From positions 588,253 to 652,252 of the forward strand of contig KZ111152.1 in the NCBI GenBank assembly GCA_002077045.2: DNA of 64,000 nucleotides, in the 5' to 3' direction. This DNA is from Rachicladosporium sp. CCFEE 5018 (taxonomy: Eukaryota; Ascomycota; Dothideomycetes; Cladosporiales; Cladosporiaceae). The translations under genes were made by a program, and so were the position numbers. Of this stretch, positions 48,863-59,802 are shown one piece after another. Below the pieces are notes generated by a model. The model ran no database searches, had not been told where the DNA came from, and was given only the letters and a program-made list of their open reading frames with translations. Positions within the stretch are counted from its first letter, which is position 1. Every line of letters begins with the position of its first letter.

Positions 48863-49480
48863 ATGGTAGCACTACCGCATGGCTTTACGATGGAGATAGC
48901 ACTCCGGCCCGTTATCCCTACACAAAGGACGGGAGTGCTATTGTCGCTTCGAGCGATCGCTACTACGCGTCATAATCACGGCGTAGTCGATACTAGCGGA
49001 GTAGTAGTCAGCTTGACGCAAGGAGAAATCGAAGTCCTGCGCAACTCCTTCATACGATCGAGCGCCAATATCTGGGACAATGTTACAGCCTTTGTCCGAC
49101 AATATACGCGCTTCCTGGATGTGTCGCCGCGTAGTATTCGCGAGTTCTTTGTCTCTGAAGTGCTCAAAGCCTCTGCACCTACCTGGAAATGCGAGTTGTT
49201 TGCCAACGAGGGTATCAAGGACGAAGAATTTTGGGACGTACACGAAGGATCGTTGGAAGACCTACGTGCTTTATTGACCATTGCACAATTCCGAGCCGTC
49301 AAACAAAGGCTCGAAAGCGAGATCGACCGTTGCTGGGCTGAAGTAGCCAAGGAAATGGCTCTGTTGACGGGAAGAGAGTTCGAGATTGGTGATGTCAAGG
49401 CTCTATATGAGCAACATCATGGTGGAAAACCTGGTGCAGAAGCTGGCATCATTAATGGCATGACGCGTATGGAGGTCTAG
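48863..49480 (+). CDS. Hypothetical protein
   Basis: 205 residues from the ATG at 48863; family not recognised. Residues 45-205 look like an ordinary helical protein (GEIEVLRNSFIRSSANIWDN, SIREFFVSEVLKA, LLTIAQFRAVKQRLESEIDR). The first 40 residues are less protein-like. The overlapping frame that ends at 48975 reads DYGSTTAWLYDGDSTPARYP, which looks more natural, so an intron or frameshift near the start is possible. No signal peptide or membrane segment is seen. Confidence 0.45.
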   Translation: MVALPHGFTMEIALRPVIPTQRTGVLLSLRAIATTRHNHGVVDTSGVVVSLTQGEIEVLRNSFIRSSANIWDNVTAFVRQYTRFLDVSPRSIREFFVSEVLKASAPTWKCELFANEGIKDEEFWDVHEGSLEDLRALLTIAQFRAVKQRLESEIDRCWAEVAKEMALLTGREFEIGDVKALYEQHHGGKPGAEAGIINGMTRMEV

Positions 49481-49881
49481 AACCGAGGGGCCGTCGTCAT
49501 TGGTAGACAACGACTACCATATCGCAGTGCAACATAGCACTGTGACACCCAGCTAACGATTGAATGCATAATTGGCAGGGCCCACCATCTCCTCCACAAA
49601 GCTTAAAGACCACAATGCGTCAGCCCGCATGTGTGGGGAAGTCGTACCTGACAGACTCATGACCCGCAGCGACTGCAACACCTCCACTTTGACAACACGA
49701 CAGGAACCAAGATGAGGGGCCGACCGGCAAGCAAGTACGAGATGCTACTGTGTACCCACACTCCCGCAAGGTATAGTAGAACTTTCATTGTCGTCTTCCT
49801 TCAACTCAGAACATCGTTCACACAGCATCGAGTCAATATTACTACAGTGTAGACCATACAGAGCATCTCCCATCAGCCATC
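49481..49881. other. Intergenic region upstream of GH125 gene
   Basis: 401 bp, presumed promoter and leader of the GH125 gene. A pyrimidine-rich stretch lies just upstream of the ATG. Confidence 0.4.
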
Positions 49882-51564
49882 ATGCCACCTCTGGCCCGCT
49901 ACATCGCTTTCCTTACCACTCTAGCCCTTGCTTCAGCCCAGTCATGCCCGGACTACCTCGACTACGCCCTTGAGCCTCACGGCCCATACTCTGGGGGCCG
50001 CTACAACCTCTCCTACCAGCGACCTCGTCCCGAATGCCGTACCATTCAGATCGGCGATGTTGACGCCGAGACAGAGATCATCAAGGGCAGAATCGCGGAC
50101 CCGGACTTGAGGCAGCTGTTTGGGAACGCCTATCCGAACACACTGGATACTGCTGTCAGGTGGAAAGGCTATGCGAACGGGACTGATGAGGAGCTGACGT
50201 TCCTGATTACTGGTGGTAAGCCAGGCCGACGCCCCCCCCTCCCCCCATCCTCCCATCCCTCCACAACTCCCGGTCGACCATAGCTGACCGACAACGCCAA
50301 GACATCGAAGCCATGTGGCTACGCGATTCTACAAATCAAATGCAGTCCTATCTGCCTAACCTTGTACCGTCGACCAAGAATAATTCACTGGCCTCCCCGT
50401 ACCGTGGCGTGATCAATCTGCAGGCCCGCTACCTGCTCACTTCGCCGTACTGCAACTCTTTTCAGCCGCCAGTCGAGTCAGGCATTCCACCCGCCAATAA
50501 CACCTCTGCCAGTGACGATACGGTAGTTCCACCCTACAACAACCAGTCTGTGTTCGAATGCAAGTACGAGTTGGACTCGCTAGCTGCATTCCTTGAGATC
50601 AGCACCAATTACTGGCAGTCCACGAACGACACGTCCTTCTTCGGTAAATATAGCTGGATCTCCGCCCTCGAGGCCGTTCTCGATGTCGCGGACGCTATGC
50701 GAACTCCGACCTATGCAGCAAATGGCAGCGTCCTGGTCTCGCCGTACACCTTCACCCGCGAAACCACTCGTGCTACCGAGACCCTAGCAAACGACGGCAT
50801 TGGCAACCCAGTGCAGAACGGCACAGGCTTGATTCGCTCCGCTTTCCGACCCTCAGACGATGCAACGATCTACCAACTCTTTATCCCCGCCAACATGATG
50901 TTCGCCCGCTACCTCGCCACAGCCGCAGATATCGTAGACGCCCTCGGCTCGTACGATGTCCTCTGCAAGCGCATGCGAGACATGTCCTACGAACTTCGCC
51001 AAGCCATCACCAAGCACGGCATCGTAAACGTGCCCGGTCACGGCCAGGTATACGCCTACGAGATCGATGGCTACGGCTCACACAATATCATGGACGACGC
51101 CAACATCCCCTCCCTCCTCTCCGCCCCATTCCTCGGCTACCTTGACCGCAATGACTCAGTCTATCAGAACACGCGCTCCCTAATCCTCTCGGCCCAGAAC
51201 TCCTACTTCATGCGCGGTCCCGTCATCTCAGCCGTTGGCGGTCCGCACAACGGGCCAGGCTACGCTTGGCCGATGGCGAGTATCGTCAGGATCTTTACGA
51301 GCGACGATGATGAGGAGATTCTGGGGCAGTTGGGGATGATTTTGAGTAGTACGGATGGGTTGGGACTCATACATGAGAGTGTGAATTCGTTCAATGGGAG
51401 TGATTGGACGAGGCAGTGGTGAGTTCGCTGTGATTCTGATGAGGCCGAAATATGCGTACTGATTGGATGATTGCAGGTTCTCGTGGGCGAATGGGCTGTT
51501 TGGGCAGTGCATTATTGATTTGAGCAATCGGAAGCCGGAGATCTTGAAAGCGAGCTTTCAGTGA
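49882..51564 (+). CDS. Glycoside hydrolase family 125 exo-alpha-1,6-mannosidase
   Basis: Exons 49882-50215, 50302-51418 and 51477-51564 give 512 residues; introns of 86 and 58 bp have GTAAGC and GTGAGT donors. The signal peptide is [21 protein letters not shown]125 (formerly DUF1237) motifs: [13 protein letters not shown] at the start of exon 2, [54 protein letters not shown] and GLIHESVN. Exon 3 completes [16 protein letters not shown]. Numerous N-x-S/T sites suggest a secreted glycoprotein. The enzyme removes terminal alpha-1,6-mannose and may complement the GH92 alpha-mannosidases in degrading fungal or host mannans. Confidence 0.9.
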
Positions 51565-51794
51565 GGAACCGAAAAGATGCGAGTGGGACTAGTCTCGCGA
51601 GACACCTAATAACGATTGAGACGACGCTGCCGCAATGTACATAACCGTAAGGACCTAATCGCTGCTCCTCTCACACCCGAATCTTCAGCATTTGTTGAAG
51701 AGGCGCGACCGAGAACGTGGTCTAGGGCTCATTTATAAGGTCTATCGAAAGCCTCCGGAACACCATCGCTAATACCCACAAATCCTAACCCTAC

Positions 51795-53321
51795 TCACAA
51801 ACCCCTCAGCCTCTTCTGCCTCCTCTCCACATCCCTCATCTCACCCAACATCTCTTCGTTAAACTGGTCCGCACCATCAAGATAAACGTGATGCCCCGCT
51901 TTCTTAATAATTGTCACTTTCGCATCCCCGTTCTCCCTTCGCCTATCCTCCTGGCTAGCCCCAGCGAGCGCCTTCCGTTTCTCGGCTTCCATACTCTCCA
52001 TCGCCGCGTGCCCACCCTTGACGTCCATCCAGTCGTGCTCGCCGTACATCAACACCACCGGGATACCCGTTTCGCGAACGCGGTCGACGCTCTGTTTGGT
52101 CGTCTCGTCGACCGTCGCCTCGGCATGCGGCGCGATGATCTGCCTACCCACACCTTGAATCCGCCTGATCAAGGGGCTGCGAGCGAAAGCTCCAGGTGCG
52201 AGGATGTAAGCTAGAGCGTACTCGCCTGAGCCTCTTTGGCGGAAGAGGGAGTAGCTGTAGTCGTGCAGCGCCTGCGCTTCTTCTTCAGGCAAGTGTGAGA
52301 AGCGACGGGATGTCCAGCCTGAGACTAGACGGGGTCCGATAGGTCCTGCGAGACGGACAATGGAGAATGGAGAGATATTGGCGTCCCACAGAGTGTTGAG
52401 CCATTTGGGAGTCTTGCGTGGCGGAGGCTTGGCGGCGGCAGTTTTGGAGGTAGTGGAGTCTTGAGATTGGGTGAACTCGTTGGCCATGGTGCTTTCGCCG
52501 GGCTCGGGCAGTTCTTCAGAGACTGCGTAAGGATCCTCAGGGATGCCGACAGGGCTGGCGAGGATGAGCTTGTTGAGATGGCCGGGGTACTTCAAAGCGT
52601 AGGCTACAGCCATGTAGCCACCCAGACTATGGCCCAGGAGTGTCATCTTGTCTATACCGCGCTTAATGCGCCACTCCTCCAGCGCGTCTATGAACCACGA
52701 CTCGGCTTCCTTGATCTTGCTCTCGCGGTCTTTGGCGTGTATGCGAAATGCTGGACGGCTTGAGCGGCCCATGCCTAGGAGATCTAGGGCGTAGGTCTTC
52801 CAGTTTGGGAGGCGCGAGAGGGCTTCGAAGTTCTTGTAGAAGAAGCCGAGGCCGGCGCCGTAGCCGTGGAGCATTACAAGGTTATTTTCTACAGGCTCAT
52901 CCAGGCGTGTGACGCTGAACTCGTTGAGAGCGCGGTTCTTGCCGCTGAGCTGGACGAGTTCGCTGTTCCATTGTCGAGGACCGTAAGGGTCGGTGATGCT
53001 AGTTGTACGTACTGGCTTTGCTTCTTTGGATGAGTCGAGGCTCATGTCCATGTCTTTCACGCTTGGGGGCGCGCTGCCGGTCTGGGTGTGGGTGGGTGGC
53101 TTCTGCAGGTAGGGCACGTAGGACAGAACCTTGTGTTCTGTCACTGCGGGCGAGAGACCAGCCCACCACTGTGAAAAGCCCTCCTTATAGCCAAGCGGGA
53201 AATAGCCGGGTTGAGCTCGAGGTGGTACATGACCAGTCGGCGCGTTCGAGGCATCGTCTTTTGCTCGGTGTCTCGCCAGCATGGGCTTCTGGCCACCAGT
53301 ATCTGATCCAGCTGAGGCCAT
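51795..53321 (-). CDS. Alpha/beta hydrolase, CLD1/ABHD4-5-like lipase, copy 2
   Basis: 508 residues from the ATG at 53321. It keeps HGYGAG, GHSLGG and AGHHVYLDG, and differs from copy 1 at only about a dozen positions. Most of these lie in the loop around ELPEPGESTMANEFTQSQDSTTSKT and near the C-terminus. As in copy 1, 35 presequence-like codons upstream lack an ATG. Presumed mitochondrial lipase of the cardiolipin-deacylase group; functional on sequence grounds. Confidence 0.85.
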   Translation of the reverse strand: MASAGSDTGGQKPMLARHRAKDDASNAPTGHVPPRAQPGYFPLGYKEGFSQWWAGLSPAVTEHKVLSYVPYLQKPPTHTQTGSAPPSVKDMDMSLDSSKEAKPVRTTSITDPYGPRQWNSELVQLSGKNRALNEFSVTRLDEPVENNLVMLHGYGAGLGFFYKNFEALSRLPNWKTYALDLLGMGRSSRPAFRIHAKDRESKIKEAESWFIDALEEWRIKRGIDKMTLLGHSLGGYMAVAYALKYPGHLNKLILASPVGIPEDPYAVSEELPEPGESTMANEFTQSQDSTTSKTAAAKPPPRKTPKWLNTLWDANISPFSIVRLAGPIGPRLVSGWTSRRFSHLPEEEAQALHDYSYSLFRQRGSGEYALAYILAPGAFARSPLIRRIQGVGRQIIAPHAEATVDETTKQSVDRVRETGIPVVLMYGEHDWMDVKGGHAAMESMEAEKRKALAGASQEDRRRENGDAKVTIIKKAGHHVYLDGADQFNEEMLGEMRDVERRQKRLRGL

Positions 53322-53835
53322 GGTGGACTGGTGGCGACTTGCCGCGCACCATGTTGTCGCACTACCTAGGCTCGATAGTGGAAGGAGAGCAGCGACAAAC
53401 AGTGAAGACCGTATGGCTGCGGGCAATGCAAAGGAGTGAGGCGCTGGGAGAGCGCAGCTTCAGAGACGTGGTGGGCGTTAACGATTTGGGCAGCCTTCAA
53501 TGGCGCCCACACGCAGTCTATATGTCACTGTGCTTCTCGAAGGCGGAGCGGACTTAGCTATCATCCGGGGCGGTGGTGGCGCCATCAGGCAGACAAATTA
53601 TTCCGGGTGACTGCGAGATGACGGAATGGGAGACTGAGTGCGAGACTTGCGCGGGGCTCGGAGGGAGGTTGGTGCCGATGGGGAATTGAACATGGGCACT
53701 GTTCGAGGTGAGAAGTTAGCAATCTGCACTCACCACATCCGTGAGAGAAAGAGGGTTGCACTGTGAAGTGGAATCGTGGGCGACGAACAGAGATCATGCC
53801 GTGATCGCGCCCAAGCCCGCAGGACCAACACCGCC
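53322..53835. promoter_or_regulatory. Shared divergent promoter, copy 2
   Basis: Counterpart of 8476-9014. It is shorter, mainly because about 25 bp are missing near 53651. Scattered 1-nt indels show it is not coding. Confidence 0.5.
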
Positions 53836-54641
53836 ATGTCCGGCAACAACCTCGACCAGCTCGTGAAAGGCGCACCACCCCCGAACATATCGCCTACCCA
53901 AGTCGCCCAGTCCGCCCGCGCAACCGCAAATACCTCCCCAACCGCTCCCCACGCCCCCAGCGATCCTCGCGACAACCTCCCCTCCTCCCCGGCGCAAATC
54001 TACCTCAATCTTCTGATCCTCGAGTCCTCTCTCCGGCTGCAATACCTAAGTCTCCGCGCTCGCTTACGACTGCATTTACTACTGCTTACGGTGCTGAGTG
54101 CTTGGATCCTCCTCTTCACCTGGCTCCTCTTCTTCCGGCCGCGCGANNNNNNNNNNNNNNNNNNNNNNNNNNNNNNNNNNNNNNNNNNNNNNNNNNNNNN
54201 NNNNNNNNNNNNNNNNNNNNNNNNNNNNNNNNNNNNNNNNNNNNNNTGAACGAGAAGCAGCGCGCGCTTCGCCCTGAAGCCCACTCACGCTCTTCATCCC
54301 GCTCAGCAACACCAGTCACTGACAACGAAGGCCGACCCACACATAGACGTACGGACAGTCGCGCGAGCGATCGTGAAGCCAAGCGAAGAGGCAGCTCGGC
54401 GTCCTCTGCTGGCCTACCAAGCTCCATAGGATCTGGCAGGCGACCAAAGAAGGCCGGTAGCTATGCGGGCTCGAGTAGGCTGTCGGCTGCGGAAGCCGTG
54501 CCTGAGGTGCCTTCACCGTTAACGCTGTCAAAAAGGACGAGTGAGCTGAGCACAGGATCTTCGACGGGGAGCGATGAGACGAACCGGTCAAGCGAGTCGC
54601 CGCCGCCTGTTGAGATCAAGAAAGAACCTGTGGACAGCTGA
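53836..54641 (+). CDS. Spo7-like protein, copy 2 (interrupted by gap)
   Basis: The ATG at 53836 and the first 103 codons are identical in sense to copy 1, including SPAQIYLNLLILESSLR and the first membrane segment. The C-terminal 131 codons resume after the gap and end at 54641. Copy 1 has 662 bp (9326-9987) where this copy has 100 N. A 662-bp gap would also restore the common frame, since the flanking frames are out of phase across 100 N. The gene is therefore probably intact in the organism. Confidence 0.75.
54147..54246. other. Assembly gap (100 N), true size about 662 bp by paralogue
   Basis: The flanks CCGGCCGCGCGA and TGAACGAGAAGCAG correspond to positions 9325 and 9988 in copy 1, so about 662 bp are probably missing. 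Confidence 0.9.
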
Positions 54642-54936
54642 CAGGACTTTTATGTATCAGAAACAAAGACGCACCAGATCTAGCTGTTCCGAGCAGTGGT
54701 GCATTTCACCCCAGAGCCACCAACAAGCTCGATTTCCGTCGCTCGGTAGGTAACACCACCATTAAAGCCTACAGCTGACATCGAGAGTTCGGTGCAGATG
54801 AATACGCGATGCGTTTGTGAGGTGGAGTGCGATGCAACATCATTCTTTCCCCGCACCACGGATGCCATCTTACGGATTCGCACTGCAACACCAGTGAAAT
54901 GGTCTACATGTAAGCTAAGTACCAGTAAAGGCTCTC

Positions 54937-57567
54937 ATGGCACTGTCGTATGCCTCTCAACAAGCACAGTCTTTCCTACACTCCCTCATCCCCACCTCTA
55001 TCGCCAACATGCGTCCTTTCACTCTTGCCTCATTTACGTCTTTACTACACATATCAGCTTCTCGTACACCACCAAATGTCCTCCAACATGTCAGCCCCCT
55101 AGTCGGCACCTCTGGCCCCTCTCCCAATAGTAACGGCGGTATGATACCGTCTGTGGCTCCGCCCTTTGCCATGACGCGCTGGACTCCACAGACAAGAGAG
55201 AACTTCATCTCTCAATGCCCTTATTCCTTCGATGATGCATATTTACATGGCTTCCAGGCTACGCATCAGCCCGCCATCTGGATGGGTGAGAGCGGGCAGG
55301 TCGTGCTGGTGCCTGGTGTTGGGGAGGTGAAGCCTTGGTTTTGGGACAGAGGACGGCGCAAATTGTGGGAACGAAGTCAGGCTTTCTTGTATGAGGTTGA
55401 GGTTGAGGGTTTGCCGGTCGTTGGAGGGGTTGATCTGATGGAGGACTTGCATTCGCCTGTGCCGGGTGGAGCGCAGGAGGTGCCGGAGGAGGTGACCGAG
55501 GGCGCCAATGGGAGGGTGAGACGAGATGAGAGAGGCGGTCCAGGTGCTCGAGATCACTCTCACGGGAACGGTGAGATGCGTCCGGGCTCGAATGATGCCG
55601 CCCCTAACTGCGAGAAACCAAAGCACGGCGCTCCGGGATCGAATTATGATACATTAGGCAGCACGACGACATCAAACGGCATTATCAAAGTTGCAATGAC
55701 GGCCTCGTCTCACGTCGGCCACTTGCGCGTCGACTTCCCACAGCATGGTGATATGTTGACGGCGGCAGGAGTAACAGTCAACCCTCACGTCTTCATCCAA
55801 GCTACGCGCCAGAATTGGACTGGCTACGTAGACATCGACCCGGTCAACCGTGAAGTCTCTGGCTCCAATCCACAGCGTCAGGACTACGCTCTAGGTCCCC
55901 ATCGCGCACCAAACTTCAGTGGCTACTTCGTCTCCCGCTTCTCGGAGCCTTTCCTGTCCTATGGCATAGCGCATGGCTCGAACCTGACCGCAAACCGGAC
56001 GCAAGGTACCGGCGAGCATCTAGGCGCTTACGTGACTTTCTCGGCCTCGACGTCTCGAGTCGAAGTCCGTACCGGCGTTTCTTTCCTCAATATCGCCCAA
56101 GCACGACGGAATCTCGATATTGAAGCCCCATCCTCGCTGAGCTTCGACACTGCAGTACAGAATCTCGAAGAAGCGTGGCTCGAGAAGCTCTCCCGCGTCG
56201 TAATCAAAGGCGCAAACACCACCTCCACGGCCCACAACCAGCTCACGATCTTCTATACAGCCCTCTTCCATGCCCTACAGTACCCTGCAGACTTCTCCGA
56301 ACCTCTCCACACCATTGCGGGCGGTCTGCGAACCTGGTACGAAGGCTACACAGACTCCGTACAAAGTGGTAACGACTCTTACTACCAATCCTGGTCCGTC
56401 TGGGATACCTTCCGCGCGGAGCATAGTCTCCTTACTCTCTTTGCGCCAGAGCGAGTGAACAGTATGATGCGCAGCTTGCTCAAAATCTACGGATATAGTG
56501 GTCGACTCCCAATGTGGGCGAATGTCGTGGAGACGAACATCATGATCGGTACGCATGTGGATGCTGTGATTGCGAATGCTCTGGAACGAGGGTTCACGGG
56601 TTTCGATGTTGGCAAGGCGTGGGACGCGGTGAAGAAGAACGCTTTCGAGCCACCGGAACGGGATGAGGAGTTATTGTACTATGATCGCGAAGGCTATACG
56701 CCCATGGAAGTCCGGGCGGGATTGACGGCATACATGGAGAAGGGATACGTGCCCAACGACCAGTGGGCTGAGGCTGGCAGCAGAACGCTGGACTACGCAT
56801 TTGACGACTACGCCGCTGGGGTCGTCGCCAGACACGCGGGGGATAACGAGACAGCTGCCTTTCTCTTCGAGCGAAGCAACAACTACTGCCACCTCTTTAG
56901 CAATGCAACAGGTTTCATGCAATCCCGCAACGCCAACGGCTCCTGGGCCAACGCCACGCACGGCTGGACCGAAGGCGACGCTTGGATCTACACGTTCAAC
57001 GTGATGCATGATGTTGACGGCCTCGCGTCTCTCTTTGGCAGTCGTGAAGCCATGAAAGTGAAGCTGGACGAGTACTTCTCCACAGGCCAGAACGATCATA
57101 CCAATGAGCCTAGCCACCACGCGCCGTATCTGTACTCCGCGCTAGGGTACCCGTACCTCACTGCCAATTTAACCAGACAAATTGCGGCGGAGAATTATAA
57201 CGCGACGCCTTCTGGGTTGAGTGGGAACGAGGATTTGGGACAGATGAGCGCGTGGTATTCCTTCTCGGCATTGGGATTCTATCCGCTGAATCCGGCGAGT
57301 AGGGAGTATGTCGTGGGAGCGCCATTTTTTGAGGAGGTAAGGATCAAATTGCCAGCTGAAGCTACTACCGGAGGTGAGGGAGGTGAAGAGAGGGAGGTGA
57401 TTATCAGTGCACCGGGTGCACAGACGAAGGCATTTGTGAAGGGATTGAGGGTCGATGGGAGGGAGGTGACGAGACCGGTGCTGAGACATGAGGACATCGT
57501 GAAGGCGCGACGGATTGAGTTTGACATGAGTGATGAGCCGACGGACTGGGGGAGGGAAGGATTATGA
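54937..57567 (+). CDS. Glycoside hydrolase family 92 alpha-mannosidase, copy 2
   Basis: 876 residues, same length as copy 1, with the ATG at 54937 or the signal-peptide ATG 24 codons later. All family motifs are kept, including PMWANVVETNIMIGTHVD and GLSGNEDLGQMSAWY. Substitutions are spread through the protein, and a cluster lies at about 130-145 (KPWFWDRGRRKLWERSQ here). The Gly/Arg/Pro-rich insert around 150-250 is present too. Both copies appear functional. Confidence 0.88.
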   Translation: MALSYASQQAQSFLHSLIPTSIANMRPFTLASFTSLLHISASRTPPNVLQHVSPLVGTSGPSPNSNGGMIPSVAPPFAMTRWTPQTRENFISQCPYSFDDAYLHGFQATHQPAIWMGESGQVVLVPGVGEVKPWFWDRGRRKLWERSQAFLYEVEVEGLPVVGGVDLMEDLHSPVPGGAQEVPEEVTEGANGRVRRDERGGPGARDHSHGNGEMRPGSNDAAPNCEKPKHGAPGSNYDTLGSTTTSNGIIKVAMTASSHVGHLRVDFPQHGDMLTAAGVTVNPHVFIQATRQNWTGYVDIDPVNREVSGSNPQRQDYALGPHRAPNFSGYFVSRFSEPFLSYGIAHGSNLTANRTQGTGEHLGAYVTFSASTSRVEVRTGVSFLNIAQARRNLDIEAPSSLSFDTAVQNLEEAWLEKLSRVVIKGANTTSTAHNQLTIFYTALFHALQYPADFSEPLHTIAGGLRTWYEGYTDSVQSGNDSYYQSWSVWDTFRAEHSLLTLFAPERVNSMMRSLLKIYGYSGRLPMWANVVETNIMIGTHVDAVIANALERGFTGFDVGKAWDAVKKNAFEPPERDEELLYYDREGYTPMEVRAGLTAYMEKGYVPNDQWAEAGSRTLDYAFDDYAAGVVARHAGDNETAAFLFERSNNYCHLFSNATGFMQSRNANGSWANATHGWTEGDAWIYTFNVMHDVDGLASLFGSREAMKVKLDEYFSTGQNDHTNEPSHHAPYLYSALGYPYLTANLTRQIAAENYNATPSGLSGNEDLGQMSAWYSFSALGFYPLNPASREYVVGAPFFEEVRIKLPAEATTGGEGGEEREVIISAPGAQTKAFVKGLRVDGREVTRPVLRHEDIVKARRIEFDMSDEPTDWGREGL

Positions 57568-57774
57568 CACGATATGCGTTCGTATTATGGGGCTGACGAA
57601 CGAGAACATCATGTCGTCGCCGTCCTCGTTGAGTTAGAAGTGCCTCAGGCATTAAGATTTTCGATACCCCACTCCCTCGAATTCCATGCCACCAGACCAC
57701 TAAGGTACACGCCAGACGACTGTTCGTGTGTTCCACAGCGACTTCTTGTCTGATAATCCGTCACGTCGTTCAAC

Positions 57775-59673
57775 ATGGACATCACGACCTTCCTGTCCAC
57801 GAAGCGGCAAGCCCTCCTTGTCGCCGATTACGCCGCCTACCGCTCCCAACTCTCCCGCCAGATCCTCGCCCTCCGCAAGCAACTCGGCCGCACGACGCCA
57901 AAGCGCGAGAAGTTCTCCAAGAAGTCCATCACAGCTGCAGATGTCAAGTCGAATCATGAGTTCCTCCACTTGTTACTGCTGCTGTCTGAGCGCGCCTGGG
58001 CCCATGCAATGGCCATGAAAGCCACGCATGAAGGTGGTGGCTTGAAGGGCAGCACGAGGAAGGAGGTGCTGAGTAAGCTTGTCAAAGCTACGAGAAACGC
58101 GGAGGAGGCTGTGAAGCTGGTGAAGGAGGTGGGGGAAGAGACGCGAGACGTGCTTGAAGCTAGGGCTTACGCGGCGAGCATGAGGGGCAGCGAGGCTTTC
58201 GAGCGGCAGGCTGGAGGTGAGAAGAAAGAGGGCCAGGAAGGGAAGACAAGCTGGGAGGGTTGTGTGAAGGCGTGGAGTGAGGCGAGAGTGGTCTATGCGG
58301 CTTTGCTGGCCAAGGAGGGGAAGGGCGTGTATCGGGACTTGTTGGCTGATACTGTGGATCCCACGCTGAGATATGCTGCGTATCAGGCGGGATTGAGTAG
58401 GAGTGTGGCTGTCAATACTGTTGCGCGCAAAAACTTTCCCAAGGAGGACGCAGAGTTGGTAAGGGCTGTGGAGAGTGTTGATCAGTGGGCGTTCAAGGAT
58501 AAGCCTGTCACGGAGACGAATGGAGACACGAAGATGGAAGATGTGGTCGAAGCGCCGAGCAGTGTGCAGTGGCGAGGGCGAAAGGCGAACATTGTGGACT
58601 CCTCGATCGGACAGGCACTAGCGAGTGTGGCGACTGCGGAGGCCCGGCTGCGGGCATACCTGGCTGAGCATCCCAGTGCGAGCTCGAGAGACAAGGCCGC
58701 AGCGTATGACGATGTTCTTATTGCATCGCAGGACGCAGCAGATGCCGCGAAGCATGCCACGGACGAGCTCGAAAAGGAGCGGGTGGACGAGGGTGACTCC
58801 CGCATGCAGGATCTGCGTGTCACAAGCCTTGCTGTCAACTACGATCTCGTATCATGGCGCGTGGGTCGTAATCGAGTCCTCATCGGCGATCGCGATGGCC
58901 TCGACTTCCCAGCACATGTCCAGAAGCAATCGAAACGCACGCGCAAGGACGGAACGCCATACCCGGTGCAGCCAGAGCCACGATCACGCAAGCTAGTACG
59001 TCTGCGCGAACGAGTGGTGTTGTACGATGCTACGATACAATCCATCGAGTCTGTCAAAGACCTGCGTGGTGCTATGCGTGATGAGACGTTCGTAGCAGAG
59101 CTGGACGCGAAGAGTGCGTACTTCCGGGCGCTGAAGTGCGTGAACATCGCCACTTCGCACAGCTTGCTTGAAAACCATCTGAACGCCCTCGCACTGCTCA
59201 AGCGGGCACAAGACCATGTCGGCTCGACTTTACCCAAGGACGCAGGCAAGGCTGGAGAGACTGATGCGTCACTGACTTTGGACCTCCCAAAAACCAACAT
59301 CTCCACAATCACGGATCACATCACCAGCAAGCTCTCCCGCACACACGCCCTCGTCGAGCTCCGCAAGCTCGAAGAGGACTCCGCGACTGCAGCTGCCAAG
59401 AACACCGCCTCTGCGGCACTTCTCATCCACAATCTCAAGGCTTACCCGACTCTGGGAACGCAGGTTGATCTGCGCAATCTGGTCACTTACCCACCGACAC
59501 TCCAGCCTGTGCCGCTGAAGCCGCTGTTCCTGGACGTCGCGTGGAATTATGTGGATTACCCCGGTCGGCAGCATTTGGCAAAGGAGACGAAGAGTGATAA
59601 GATGGAAGTTGATGCGGTGGAGGAGAAGAAAGAGCCCGAGAGGAAGAAGGGGTGGTTTGGGTTCGGACGCTGA
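57775..59673 (+). CDS. SRP68: Signal recognition particle subunit SRP68, copy 2
   Basis: 632 residues, one Gly codon longer than copy 1 near residue 83 (HEGGGLKG). It is intact from MDITTFLSTKRQALL to GWFGFGR. Differences from copy 1 are mostly conservative (for example K/E and R/K changes), as expected for a pair under constraint. Confidence 0.92.
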   Translation: MDITTFLSTKRQALLVADYAAYRSQLSRQILALRKQLGRTTPKREKFSKKSITAADVKSNHEFLHLLLLLSERAWAHAMAMKATHEGGGLKGSTRKEVLSKLVKATRNAEEAVKLVKEVGEETRDVLEARAYAASMRGSEAFERQAGGEKKEGQEGKTSWEGCVKAWSEARVVYAALLAKEGKGVYRDLLADTVDPTLRYAAYQAGLSRSVAVNTVARKNFPKEDAELVRAVESVDQWAFKDKPVTETNGDTKMEDVVEAPSSVQWRGRKANIVDSSIGQALASVATAEARLRAYLAEHPSASSRDKAAAYDDVLIASQDAADAAKHATDELEKERVDEGDSRMQDLRVTSLAVNYDLVSWRVGRNRVLIGDRDGLDFPAHVQKQSKRTRKDGTPYPVQPEPRSRKLVRLRERVVLYDATIQSIESVKDLRGAMRDETFVAELDAKSAYFRALKCVNIATSHSLLENHLNALALLKRAQDHVGSTLPKDAGKAGETDASLTLDLPKTNISTITDHITSKLSRTHALVELRKLEEDSATAAAKNTASAALLIHNLKAYPTLGTQVDLRNLVTYPPTLQPVPLKPLFLDVAWNYVDYPGRQHLAKETKSDKMEVDAVEEKKEPERKKGWFGFGR

Positions 59674-59802
59674 TTATGAGTACAGTCAACTCTCCCACCT
59701 GCAGCAGTGGCTTGTTGCGCAGGGCTCAAGGGAGTAGACTCTGCACCACCGACTCTCCCTCCGTAAAAGTACTGTATCATCGCCCACCTCCCTCTCGTTC
59801 TC

